In this document: one piece after another, positions 16,630 through 25,412 of the stretch
Numbering within the stretch: position 1 is the first letter of the stretch
How the letters are laid out: every line of letters begins with the position of its first letter
Source: Rhodalgimonas zhirmunskyi
Lineage (GTDB): Bacteria > Pseudomonadota > Alphaproteobacteria > Rhodobacterales > Rhodobacteraceae
Reading direction: 5' to 3'
NCBI GenBank assembly: GCA_030848925.1
Contig: JANFFA010000001.1
Coordinates: forward strand, 930,001-994,000
Length of the DNA: 64,000 nt
Notes under the pieces: generated by a model
What the model saw: only the letters and a program-made list of their open reading frames with translations
What the model was told of the DNA's origin: nothing
The model's database searches: none
Program-made: the position numbers and the translations under genes

Positions 16630-17466
16630 ATGACCAATCCTTGCATCATCTGCGTCGCGATCACCGGGTCCCTGCCCACCAAAGAAAACAACCCCGCCGT
16701 TCCGATCACGATCGCGGAACAGATCGAAAGCACGCACGAGGCGTTTGAAGCCGGGGCCACGATCGCCCATTGCCACGTGCGCGACGACGACGGCAAACCG
16801 ACGTCCGATCCAGAGCGGTTTCAACGACTCTTGGAAGGGTTGCGACAGCATTGCCCGGGCATGATCATTCAGCTTTCAACCGGGGGGCGGTCCGGCGCGG
16901 GGCGCGACCGCGGCGGCATGTTGCCTTTGCGGCCGGACATGGCATCGCTGTCGGTCGGATCGAACAATTTTCCGACGCGGGTGTATGAGAACAGCCCCGA
17001 TCTGGTGGATTGGCTGGCGTCAGAGATGATTGCCCACGACGTCAAACCCGAGATCGAGGCCTTCGATCTGGGCCATATTGTTCAGGCCACGCGCATGGCG
17101 TCGGACGGTCGGCTGAAATCGCCGCTCTATGTCCAGTTTGTCATGGGGGTGAAGAACTCGATGCCGGCGGATGAGCGGATCTTCGACTTCTACATCGAAA
17201 CTCTCAACCGACTGGCTCCGGATGCGCAGTGGTGCGCTGCTGGTATCGGTGCTGCGCAATTGACGATCAACGAATGGTCGATCAAGAAGGGCGGCCACAC
17301 CCGCACCGGCCTTGAAGACAACGTCAGGCTGGACCGCGACACACTGGCCCCATCGAATGCCGCGCTTGTGGCGCGTGCGGTCGCGCTTTGCGAAACGTAC
17401 GAAAGACCGGTCGCCACCTGGCAACAGGCGCGTGAAATTCTGGGACTCAAAGGTTCGGGCGAATGA
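16630..17466 (+). CDS. beta-keto acid cleavage enzyme (BKACE, DUF849 family)
   Basis: A 278-residue TIM-barrel zinc enzyme of the 3-keto-5-aminohexanoate cleavage family. It starts ICVAITGSLPTKENNPAVPI and has ATIAHCHVRDDDGKPT (zinc His), IIQLSTGGRSGAGRDRGGM and EIEAFDLGHI. BKACEs react a beta-keto acid with acetyl-CoA to give acetoacetate and a new acyl-CoA. Lying between pcaG and pcaD, it could take beta-ketoadipate to acetoacetate and succinyl-CoA, a job normally done by PcaIJ and PcaF, which are not in the window. The start is seven bases past the pcaG stop, and its stop overlaps the next ORF. Substrate is inferred. Confidence 0.88.
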   Translation: MTNPCIICVAITGSLPTKENNPAVPITIAEQIESTHEAFEAGATIAHCHVRDDDGKPTSDPERFQRLLEGLRQHCPGMIIQLSTGGRSGAGRDRGGMLPLRPDMASLSVGSNNFPTRVYENSPDLVDWLASEMIAHDVKPEIEAFDLGHIVQATRMASDGRLKSPLYVQFVMGVKNSMPADERIFDFYIETLNRLAPDAQWCAAGIGAAQLTINEWSIKKGGHTRTGLEDNVRLDRDTLAPSNAALVARAVALCETYERPVATWQQAREILGLKGSGE

Positions 17467-17630
17467 ACAAGGACCATTCCACCGCAACGGAGGCACTGGG
17501 TGGCTACGGCACTCCCGGATTATACGCAAAAACCGGCGTCGGCACCGTGACCGCAGAGGGCAAGGCCGAATGCACAGAAGTGGTCACAGAGGACGGCCTG
17601 CGCGCAACAACGCAGGCGACTATCGTCTGA
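17463..17630 (+). CDS. small 55-residue protein in the pca operon, function unknown
   Basis: ATG 17463 overlaps the BKACE stop as ATGA, and its TGA (17628-17630) overlaps the pcaD ATG. Both junctions suggest translational coupling and argue that this is a real gene, not a gap. The product is hydrophilic and Gly/Thr-rich, with one Cys near residue 37 and no membrane segment or signal. It has no motif I recognise. It could be a small accessory protein of the BKACE or PcaD step, or the tail of a lost enzyme. Confidence 0.6.
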   Translation: MNKDHSTATEALGGYGTPGLYAKTGVGTVTAEGKAECTEVVTEDGLRATTQATIV

Positions 17631-18409
17631 TGGCATTTGTCACGCTCAATGGCGTCACCCTTCACTACCGCTATTCCGGCGGTAATGGTGTTCCGGTCAT
17701 CTTTCTGAACTCCCTCGGGACAGACTTCAGGATTTGGGAGGATGTGATCGCGGATCTCCCCACCGGCGCGCCGGTTTTGTGCATGGATAAACGCGGCCAC
17801 GGCCTGAGCGACGACGCGCCCATCACAATGGATGCGTTGGTACAGGATGCGGCGGCGCTAATGGATCACCTTGGTCTGAAATCCGCTCTGATTTGCGGGG
17901 TGTCCGTTGGTGGCATGATCGCCCAAGGGCTTGCGGCATCGCGCCCTGACTTGATGGCGGGCCTTGTGCTGTGCTGCACAGGGACGCAGATCGGCGATGC
18001 CGAGGGATGGAATGCGCGGATCGAAACCGTACGAAGTGACGGGATTGCCTCGATGGCTGATGCCATCCTTGAGCGCTGGTTTTCCGAGACGTTTCGCACC
18101 ACCCGCCTTGCGGACCTTGCCGGCTATCGAAACATGCTGACACGCACGTCCGCTGACGGCTATGCGGGCGTCTGTGCCGCAATCCGCGATAGCGATTTGA
18201 CCGCTCGGACCGCGCGTCTGACGGTGCCGACTAAATGTGTTGCAGGTGCGGACGACCTTGCCACGCCGCCTTCTCTCGTTAAAACCCTTGCAGGGTTGAT
18301 TGAAGGGACGGATTTCGAAGTGTTGGAAAACTGCGGCCATCTTCCGCCGATTGAGCAGCCTGCCGCGACGGCGCGGGCGGTTTGTAGAATCCACGAGATG
18401 CTCAAATGA
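17630..18409 (+). CDS. pcaD: 3-oxoadipate enol-lactonase PcaD
   Basis: A 259-residue alpha/beta-hydrolase that opens beta-ketoadipate enol-lactone. The nucleophile Ser is in ICGVSVGGMIA (near residue 88), Asp in VAGADDLATPP and His in ENCGHLPPIEQP. FLNSLGTDFRIWE supplies the oxyanion turn. Length matches PcaD (about 260). The ATG at 17630 overlaps the preceding small ORF's TGA, and its stop overlaps pcaB as ATGA. Upstream in-frame codons run through the small ORF and are not used. Confidence 0.94.
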   Translation: MAFVTLNGVTLHYRYSGGNGVPVIFLNSLGTDFRIWEDVIADLPTGAPVLCMDKRGHGLSDDAPITMDALVQDAAALMDHLGLKSALICGVSVGGMIAQGLAASRPDLMAGLVLCCTGTQIGDAEGWNARIETVRSDGIASMADAILERWFSETFRTTRLADLAGYRNMLTRTSADGYAGVCAAIRDSDLTARTARLTVPTKCVAGADDLATPPSLVKTLAGLIEGTDFEVLENCGHLPPIEQPAATARAVCRIHEMLK

Positions 18410-19461
18410 TCGGCCCATTCGATTATCCGTGGCTTGGCGGTTTGTTCCGCGACGCGCCCGCCGCTGACATCTGGGGGCCAGATCGACAGATGGCCTATAT
18501 GCTGGCCTTCGAGGCGGCCTACACCCGCGCTTTGGGACAGGTCGGCAAGACCGAGAGTTCCGCGGCCGACGCGGTGGCGCAGCAGATCAACGCATTCAAA
18601 CCGGACATGGCGGATCTGCATACCGGAACAGCACGGGACGGCGTTGTCGTTCCCGCATTGGTCGCGCAGTTAAAGCGCGCAATCGATCACGAGAACGGGT
18701 GCATTCATACCGGCACAACCTCACAGGATGTGATCGACACGGCGCTGGCCATGACCCTGCGCGACTTCAATGATTTGCTCGACCGTCGCATCGCTGCGTT
18801 GATTGATACATTTGACGACCTCGCCGCCCGGTTCGGGGATGCACCTATCATGGCCCGAACGCGGATGCAGGCCGCGATGCCAATCACGTTTTCAAACCGG
18901 CTTGTGACTTGGAAACAGCCCCTTGTGACGCATCGCGTCCGGCTGAACAGATTGCGTCCAAGCGTCGAATGCTTGCAACTGGGTGGCGCAGTGGGTGACC
19001 GGGCTGCACTGGCACCAAATGCGGATGACATTTCAAGCAGAATGGCGGCGGAACTGGGGCTGAGCAATCCGCCGCAGGCCTGGCACGCGATGCGCGAGGG
19101 GATTGTTGATTACGCCAGCCTTTTGTCACTGATTTGCGGATCACTCGGCAAGTTCGGGCAGGATATTTGCCTGATGGCGCAACAGGGTGTTGATGACGTG
19201 GCCTTGTCGGGCGGGGGCGGGTCATCTGCGATGCCCCATAAACAGAACCCCGTGTTGGCGGAACTACTGGTCACACTGGCGCGGTTCAACGCCACACAGG
19301 TTTCGGGCATGCATCATGCGTTGATCCATGAGCAAGAGCGATCGGGCACGGCGTGGACCTTGGAATGGATGATCTTGCCGCAAATGGCCCAGGCCACGGC
19401 ACGCAGCCTTGCGGTGGCCGCGGAAATTTGCGGGAAAATCACGTCAGTTGGTTCGAAATAG
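18406..19461 (+). CDS. pcaB: 3-carboxy-cis,cis-muconate cycloisomerase PcaB
   Basis: A 351-residue member of the fumarase/aspartase superfamily. It has HTGTTSQDVIDTALAM (near 105) and the signature loop GGGGSSAMPHKQNPVLAELL (near 268). It converts beta-carboxymuconate to gamma-carboxymuconolactone. It lacks the C-terminal domain of the 450-residue pseudomonad enzyme, as alphaproteobacterial PcaB proteins of about 350 residues do. It is the last gene of the pob/pca operon. Confidence 0.92.
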   Translation: MIGPFDYPWLGGLFRDAPAADIWGPDRQMAYMLAFEAAYTRALGQVGKTESSAADAVAQQINAFKPDMADLHTGTARDGVVVPALVAQLKRAIDHENGCIHTGTTSQDVIDTALAMTLRDFNDLLDRRIAALIDTFDDLAARFGDAPIMARTRMQAAMPITFSNRLVTWKQPLVTHRVRLNRLRPSVECLQLGGAVGDRAALAPNADDISSRMAAELGLSNPPQAWHAMREGIVDYASLLSLICGSLGKFGQDICLMAQQGVDDVALSGGGGSSAMPHKQNPVLAELLVTLARFNATQVSGMHHALIHEQERSGTAWTLEWMILPQMAQATARSLAVAAEICGKITSVGSK

Positions 19462-19492
19462 GCGTTTGCCGTTTTCCGGCCGGACGGGCGTG

Positions 19493-19930
19493 TCATCCTC
19501 TGGATTTTACGGCCTTCATCATCAGCTCCAGCAGCATTGCCGCCTCGGTCTCTGATAGCTCTGACAAGATGTCCTTTTGTAACGCCAGAACGACAGTTTG
19601 GAGCGCGGCCAACTGGTCTTTGCCCTGCTCTGTCAGGTTGAGCTTGAACGCGCGGCGGTCTTCGTCATCAGGCGTGCGTGTAACAAGCCCCTTTTGCTCC
19701 AAACGCTTGATCACGCCACCAATCGTTGCGCGGTCATAGGCGATGCGCTTCGCCACACTCGCCTGATCAAGGCCCTCGCCTTTTCCCAAGGTATTGAGTA
19801 CCGCAAATTGAACCGAAGTAAGATCAAAGCCTTCTGCTTTCATCCGCTCCTGAAACACAGAGGTAGACTGTTGTTGAAGCCGTCTTATCAGGTGCCCGGG
19901 AAGTTCCAGCAGGTTCAGTTTTTCCATCAT
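19493..19930 (-). CDS. mobR: MarR-family regulator, MobR-like
   Basis: About 145 residues: LTSVQFAVLNTLGKGEGLDQASVAKRI helix-turn-helix, then the wing TRTPDDEDRRAFKLNLTEQG. It is divergent from the 3-hydroxybenzoate hydroxylase gene. In Comamonas testosteroni a MarR protein, MobR, represses mobA and is released by 3-hydroxybenzoate. Two near-identical 16-bp sites flank the divergent promoter. The start is uncertain: ATG 19930 or 19927, or a GTG at 19957 that would sit in the operator. No strong ribosome-binding site decides it. Confidence 0.8.
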   Translation of the reverse strand: MMEKLNLLELPGHLIRRLQQQSTSVFQERMKAEGFDLTSVQFAVLNTLGKGEGLDQASVAKRIAYDRATIGGVIKRLEQKGLVTRTPDDEDRRAFKLNLTEQGKDQLAALQTVVLALQKDILSELSETEAAMLLELMMKAVKSRG

Positions 19931-19945
19931 CTCGGCCACCGATTG

Positions 19946-20011
19946 TAGTATGTACACTTATCATATTGACAGGGCGTCACCGTGTCCAGTATATAATAAG
20001 TATACATACTA
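19946..20011. promoter_or_regulatory. mobA promoter with two inverted operator copies
   Basis: TAGTATGTACACTTAT (19946-19961) and ATAAGTATACATACTA (19996-20011) are reverse complements with one mismatch. Their starts are 50 bases apart, about five helical turns. Between them lie TTGACA (19966-19971) and an AT-rich TATATAAT (19990-19997), giving a plus-strand -35/-10 with 18-20 bp spacing. A MarR dimer at each site would close the promoter and also cover the start of the regulator gene. Confidence 0.7.
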
Positions 20012-20029
20012 AATGTGGAGTGAGGCGAC

Positions 20030-21910
20030 ATGCAATATCACCTGAATGGCTTTTCGACAGGCGATCCCGCCGTTGTCAAAAAAACTGATATAGCGCCGCA
20101 GCACAGTGAATCCGTCGATGTACTGATTGTCGGCTGTGGGCCAGCGGGGCTGACACTGGCCGCGCAACTCTCGGCATTTCCCGAAATCACAACCCGCATC
20201 ACGGAACGCAAGTCCGGCCCGTTGGAAGTGGGTCAAGCCGATGGCATCGCCTGCAGATCGATCGAGATGTTCGAGGCCTTCGGCTTCGCCGACAAGGTTC
20301 TGAAAGAGGCGTATTGGGTAAACGAAGTTGCCTTCTGGCGGCCGAATGAAGACGGTGCAAGCCTGCACCGTGCAGATCGCATTCAGGATGTAGAGGACGA
20401 CCTGTCCGAGATGCCACACGTCATCCTCAGTCAGGCACGGGTGCACGACTTCTACCTCGACATCATGCGTAATTCGGCAAACGGCTTGGAACCTGATTAT
20501 GATCGCGAATTGATCGATCTGACGACGGATCCCGAAGCGGATTATCCAATTACCGCGACCTTCAACTGCCTGAATGCCGAAGGCGAAACCGAAGTGATCC
20601 GCGCCCGATATGTCGTCGGCTGTGACGGCGCTCGCAGCGCCGTGCGCAAATCCATGGGCCATGACCTGAAAGGGGAAGCCGCGCGCCAACTCTGGGGGGT
20701 GATGGATGTTCTGGCCGTCACCGATTTTCCGGATATCCGGCTGAAAGCTGCGATCCAGTCTGCAAACCACGGCAGCATCCTGATCATCCCGCGCGAAGGC
20801 GGATACTTGGTCCGCATGTATATCGAATTGGACGCGCTACACGGAGATGAGCGGGCCGCCGATCGCGGTGTCACGTCAGAGATGCTGATTGCGAAAGCTC
20901 GCGATATTCTGGCCCCCTTCACGCTGGACGTTAAAGAAGTTGCATGGTGGTCCGCCTACGAAATCGGACAGCGTGTCTGTGACGCTTTCGATGACGTGGC
21001 TGATGCAGATCGCGCCGCCCAAAGCCCGCGCATCTTCATCGCTGGCGATGCATGCCATACCCACAGCCCCAAGGCCGGTCAGGGCATGAACGTCTCCATG
21101 GCCGATACATTCAATCTCGGCTGGAAACTGGCCGCTGTGCTGCGCGGTCAGGCCACGCCTGCTCTCCTGCACACCTATTCCGAGGAACGCCGCGCAAAGG
21201 CAAAAGAGCTGATTGATTTTGACCGTGACATGGCGCGGCTGTTCAGCGCCAAGCCCAAGACTGCAGCAGAGGCGGCGCAGTTCCAAAGCTATTTCAAGAA
21301 ACACGGGCGATATACGGCCGGGGTCGAGACGCGCTACGATCCGTCCCTGATCACGGCCCCCGATGATCATCAGCACCTCGCATCCGGTCTGAAAACAGGC
21401 ATGAGGTTCCATTCGGCGCCAGTTATCCGGCTGGCCGATGGAAAGCCAATGGAACTTGGTCACACGATCAAGGCTGATGGCCGTTGGCGCTTGATCGCCT
21501 TCGCAGGCAAGGGCGACGAGGGGCACAAGAATAGCGGTATCGCGAACCTGTGCAGCTATCTGTCAGAAAATCCCGACAGCCCTGTGGTGAAGCATACTCC
21601 GAGGGGCGCTGAGCCAGACAGCGTGTTTGACCTGCGCGCTGTGTTCCAAGGAAAACACCGAGACCTGCGGCTTGAATCCCTGCCCAAGATGCTTCTGCCG
21701 ACAAAGGGCCGATATGGCTTGATTGATTATGAAAAGGCCTTTTGTCCCGACCTGAAGAACGGGCCGGACATCTTCGATCATCGCGGAATTGATCGACGGA
21801 ACGGCGTTCTCTTGATCGTGCGACCGGATCAGTTCATCGCAAAGGTGCAGCCATTGGACGACTTCTTGGGTCTTGCTGCGTTCTTCGACAGATTTATGAT
21901 TGGCGCGTGA
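20030..21910 (+). CDS. mobA: FAD monooxygenase, probable 3-hydroxybenzoate 4-monooxygenase MobA
   Basis: A 626-residue aromatic hydroxylase. FAD fold LIVGCGPAGLTLAAQL near residue 32, YVVGCDGARSAVRKSMG near 200, IFIAGDACHTHSPKAGQGMN near 340, and a C-terminal thioredoxin-like domain that ends in PDQFIAKV. It belongs with the phenol 2-/3-hydroxybenzoate 4-monooxygenases (MobA is about 640 residues). The expected product is protocatechuate, which fits the pca operon beside it. The divergent MarR gene supports the call. A phenol hydroxylase is the alternative. Confidence 0.8.
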   Translation: MQYHLNGFSTGDPAVVKKTDIAPQHSESVDVLIVGCGPAGLTLAAQLSAFPEITTRITERKSGPLEVGQADGIACRSIEMFEAFGFADKVLKEAYWVNEVAFWRPNEDGASLHRADRIQDVEDDLSEMPHVILSQARVHDFYLDIMRNSANGLEPDYDRELIDLTTDPEADYPITATFNCLNAEGETEVIRARYVVGCDGARSAVRKSMGHDLKGEAARQLWGVMDVLAVTDFPDIRLKAAIQSANHGSILIIPREGGYLVRMYIELDALHGDERAADRGVTSEMLIAKARDILAPFTLDVKEVAWWSAYEIGQRVCDAFDDVADADRAAQSPRIFIAGDACHTHSPKAGQGMNVSMADTFNLGWKLAAVLRGQATPALLHTYSEERRAKAKELIDFDRDMARLFSAKPKTAAEAAQFQSYFKKHGRYTAGVETRYDPSLITAPDDHQHLASGLKTGMRFHSAPVIRLADGKPMELGHTIKADGRWRLIAFAGKGDEGHKNSGIANLCSYLSENPDSPVVKHTPRGAEPDSVFDLRAVFQGKHRDLRLESLPKMLLPTKGRYGLIDYEKAFCPDLKNGPDIFDHRGIDRRNGVLLIVRPDQFIAKVQPLDDFLGLAAFFDRFMIGA

Positions 21911-21947
21911 CGCCACATTGGCGTCACGCGCACTGGCCAGATTTTTT
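21903..21947 (+). terminator. terminator of mobA
   Basis: A perfect 13-bp stem, GCGCGTGACGCCA and TGGCGTCACGCGC, closes a CAT loop (21903-21931). The mobA TGA is inside the left arm. A six-T run follows at 21942-21947, ten bases past the stem. Confidence 0.75.
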
Positions 21948-22079
21948 CTTCTCGTAGAGCGCTGCATTGCGGCCATCGACCACAATGTCGAAATCATATG
22001 CCTGCTCGACTTCTGCTGCGCCGACCTCTCGCGGTACGTCACGATTGCGCTCAGACGCATCGCCCATCAGGATTGCCAT
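21924..22079 (-). pseudogene. possible 3' remnant of a lost gene
   Basis: A 51-codon frame whose product contains VPREVGAAEVEQAYDFDIVV and ends in a Lys-rich tail. Codon use and composition look coding, unlike the Arg-rich antisense frames elsewhere. Frames upstream (to about 22240) also look protein-like but shift phase, as expected for a decayed gene. Its stop lies within the mobA terminator stem. I do not recognise the family, and a genuine small gene or chance ORF is possible. The rest of the 300-base gap up to the RidA gene holds nothing else clear. Confidence 0.3.
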
Positions 22080-22238
22080 CGGGTGCCGCCGCGCTTCACA
22101 CCTGCGGCCTTGGGCAAAATGCGTGCGCCCATGCAGATGCTGTCCAAGGCAGAAGGGGTGACCCCTTCGAAAGCGCGCTGGTCCGTTCCTACACGGTGCG
22201 CGCTTTCATCTTGACTGCGCAAGGTAAGCTGGCCCGCA

Positions 22239-22589
22239 TCAATCTGTAGATTTACGCGCCGCGGTGATGATGATTTCGACCTTCAAAGTGTCGCTGGCCA
22301 GCTTTGCCTCACCACAGGCACGAGCGGGCGCATGGCCTTCTGGCACCCAAGCATCCCAAACCGCATTCATTTCGTCAAAGTCCTGCATGTCGGACAGCCA
22401 GATGATGGCTTGCAGGATATGTTCGCGATCCGAACCCGCCTCGGCCAACAGCGTGTCAATCCGGCTCAGGCAATCCTGGGTTTGCACGGTGACGCTTTCA
22501 CCCGCGCCGACCTGTCCACACAGATAAATCGTATCATTATGCGTGACGATCTTGCTCATTCGCTCTGAGGTGTGTTGGCGATTAATCAT
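22239..22589 (-). CDS. RidA/YjgF/YER057c family protein
   Basis: A 116-residue trimeric-type RidA domain: [20 protein letters not shown], then [19 protein letters not shown] and a C-terminal [10 protein letters not shown]. The Arg that binds the imine carboxylate in canonical RidA is represented by PARACGEA. RidA deaminates reactive enamine/imine intermediates; some members act in catabolic pathways. The start at ATG 22589 has AGGAG upstream. Its promoter carries the same palindrome as the hydroxycinnamate operon, which suggests co-regulation. Confidence 0.85.
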   Translation of the reverse strand: MINRQHTSERMSKIVTHNDTIYLCGQVGAGESVTVQTQDCLSRIDTLLAEAGSDREHILQAIIWLSDMQDFDEMNAVWDAWVPEGHAPARACGEAKLASDTLKVEIIITAARKSTD

Positions 22590-22916
22590 GCGAGGGCTCC
22601 TATCAGGGGACGGGTTGGTGAGACTGAAGTGATTACATCCGAAATGTTCGGATCATCAATGGCAGCGAGACTTAATTTGCGAGGGTAAACCCCTGGGACG
22701 GGTCAAACGCCGCTATCCGAAAACCAGCGCCGCACGAATAGGACTATTTGAAGAAGTAAGGCGAGCACCTCAATGCCCGCCCTACCCCGATATTTGGCCC
22801 CGGTATTTGGCCCCGGTACTTAGCCTTGTAAGGACTCTCGGTATCCGCTCGGAAGCGAGCCTTGATGCGCACGCGCCGCGAGGGGAACACCTTGCGGCAG
22901 CACAGTTCAGACCGCC
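22590..22916. other. intergenic stretch between nqrF and the RidA gene
   Basis: No convincing gene. It holds the RidA promoter palindrome (22637-22653) and three near-identical 13-bp units in tandem: 22788-22800, 22801-22813 and 22814-22826 (core TATTTGGCCC, the third degenerate). An open minus frame covering 22744-23142 is Arg-rich and mostly antiphase to nqrF, so it is not called. No U-run terminator for nqrF is visible. Confidence 0.5.
22637..22653. promoter_or_regulatory. palindromic operator upstream of the RidA gene
   Basis: ATCCGAA-ATG-TTCGGAT is a perfect inverted repeat 48 bases upstream of the RidA ATG. Its core, CCGAA-N3-TTCGG, differs by one base from the core in the hydroxycinnamate operon promoter (12576-12588). 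Confidence 0.55.
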
Positions 22917-24140
22917 TTAACCGCCGAAATCGTCCAGCATGATGTCTTCGCGGTCGACCCCAAGGTCGAGCAGCATGTTGATGACAGACTGGTTCATGAT
23001 GGGCGGGCCACACATGTAGTATTCGCAGTCTTCCGGGTTCGGGTGGTCCTTGAGGTAGTTCTCGAAAAGCACGTTGTGGATGAAGCCGGTATAGCCCGTC
23101 CAGTCGTCCTCGGGCAGTGAATCGGACAGCGCGACATGCCATGTGAAGTTCGGGAATTCCTTGGCCAGTTCGTCAAAGTCCTCGACAAAGAACATCTCGC
23201 GTTTGGAGCGTGCGCCGTACCAGAAGGTGATCTTGCGATCCTTGTTCTTCAGGCGCTTGAGTTGATCAAAGATGTGCGAGCGCATGGGCGCCATGCCCGC
23301 ACCACCGCCGATGAAGACCATTTCCTTCTCGGTTTCACGCGCAAAGAACTCACCGAACGGCCCCGAAATGGTGACCTTGTCACCCGGCTTGAGGTTGAAG
23401 ATGTAAGACGACATCTTGCCCGGCGGAATGCCCTCGCTGCGCGGCGGGGGCGTCGCGATCCGGACGTTGAGCATGATCAGCCCCTTTTCATCGGGGTAGT
23501 TCGCCATGGAATAGGCCCGCTCGATCGGCTCATCGACAGTCGACTCGTACTGCCAGATATTGAACTTGTCCCAGTCCTCCCGATACTCTTCGGCCACGTC
23601 GAAATCGGTGTATTTGACGTGATGCGCAGGGGCCTCGATCTGAATGTAGCCACCGGCGCGGAAGTTGACGTCCTGACCTTCAGGCAGTTCCAGCACGAGG
23701 TTCTTGATGAAGGTGGCGACGTTGTCGTTGGAACGCACAGTGCATTCCCATTTCTTGACGCCGAACACCTCTTCGGGGACTTCGACCTGCATGTCCTGCT
23801 TGACCGCAACCTGACAGGACAGGCGATCCCCACGGGCGGCTTCGCGTTTGGTGATATGGCTCTCTTCGGTTGGCAGGATGGACCCGCCGCCCTCGAAGAT
23901 GCGCACCCGGCACTGGGCACATGTCCCGCCGCCGCCACAGGCCGAAGGCACGAACAGATCGGCCGCCGCCAGAGTTTGCAACAGCTTGCCGCCAGCCGGG
24001 ACCGAGATCGTCTTTTCGCCGTTGATCGTGATGTTGACGTCGCCCGTCGAAACAAGCCGCGACCGGGCCACCATGATGATCAACACAAGGCCCAGAACGA
24101 TCAGTGAGAACAGCATGACGCCGAGAGTAAAGGTCTGCAT
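22917..24140 (-). CDS. nqrF: Na+-translocating NADH:quinone reductase subunit F
   Basis: A 407-residue NADH-oxidising subunit. An N-terminal membrane helix (residues 5-26) is followed by a plant-type 2Fe-2S domain with [12 protein letters not shown] and a later Cys in RLSCQVAV. An FNR-like FAD domain (RAYSMANYP) and an NADH domain ([19 protein letters not shown], then [14 protein letters not shown]) complete it. It passes electrons from NADH to the membrane subunits. It is the last nqr gene; AAGGAC precedes the ATG. Confidence 0.97.
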   Translation of the reverse strand: MQTFTLGVMLFSLIVLGLVLIIMVARSRLVSTGDVNITINGEKTISVPAGGKLLQTLAAADLFVPSACGGGGTCAQCRVRIFEGGGSILPTEESHITKREAARGDRLSCQVAVKQDMQVEVPEEVFGVKKWECTVRSNDNVATFIKNLVLELPEGQDVNFRAGGYIQIEAPAHHVKYTDFDVAEEYREDWDKFNIWQYESTVDEPIERAYSMANYPDEKGLIMLNVRIATPPPRSEGIPPGKMSSYIFNLKPGDKVTISGPFGEFFARETEKEMVFIGGGAGMAPMRSHIFDQLKRLKNKDRKITFWYGARSKREMFFVEDFDELAKEFPNFTWHVALSDSLPEDDWTGYTGFIHNVLFENYLKDHPNPEDCEYYMCGPPIMNQSVINMLLDLGVDREDIMLDDFGG

Positions 24141-24150
24141 CGGTTTGTCC

Positions 24151-24758
<608 letters not shown>

Positions 24759-24759
<1 letters not shown>

Positions 24760-25412
24760 CAGTGGGCCTCCACCGCTTGAATGCTGTATTCGCGCTCTTC
24801 GACTTGTTCAGGTTTCCACGTCCGGAAAGCCCAGATCAAAAGACCGATTACGAAGAAGGCCGAGGGCGGCAAAAGCAGCAAGCCATTGGGCACATACCAG
24901 CCGCCATTGTTGACAGTGGGAAGGATAGTCACCCCAAAAAGCGATCCAGAACCGAAAAGCTCGCGGAAGAACCCCACCAGCATCAGGATCAGGCCATAGC
25001 CCAGCCCGTTGCCCACGCCATCGACAAAAGAAGCGAACGGCGGGTTCTTCATGGCAAAAGCCTCGGCCCGGCCCATGACGATACAGTTGGTGATGATCAG
25101 GCCGACGAACACCGAAAGCGTCTTGGAGATTTCATAGGCATAAGCCTTGAGCACCTGATCCACCACGATCACCAGCGAGGCGATGATTATCATCTGCACG
25201 ATGATGCGGATCGAACTCGGGATCTGGCTACGCAGCACCGAGATGAACATCGAGGAAAAGGCCGTCACCAGCGTAACGGCGATTGCCATGACCAGCGCCA
25301 CCTTGAGCGAAGAGGTCACCGCCAAGGCCGAACAGATGCCCAGCACCTGAAGGGTGATTGGATTGTTGTCGACCATCGGGTCGATCAGCATGCTGCGGTA
25401 GGTCTGTGCCAT
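24759..25412 (-). CDS. nqrD: Na+-NQR subunit D
   Basis: A 217-residue membrane subunit paralogous to NqrE, with inverted topology. [20 protein letters not shown] carries the conserved Cys, and [12 protein letters not shown]-like residues near 25 carry the second. The start overlaps the nqrC stop (TGATG). Confidence 0.97.

Noticed and set aside
22744-23142. Minus-strand frame overlapping the end of nqrF
   Set aside because: Basic, low-complexity product, partly formed by the 13-bp tandem repeat. No ribosome-binding site, and mostly in the antiphase of nqrF.
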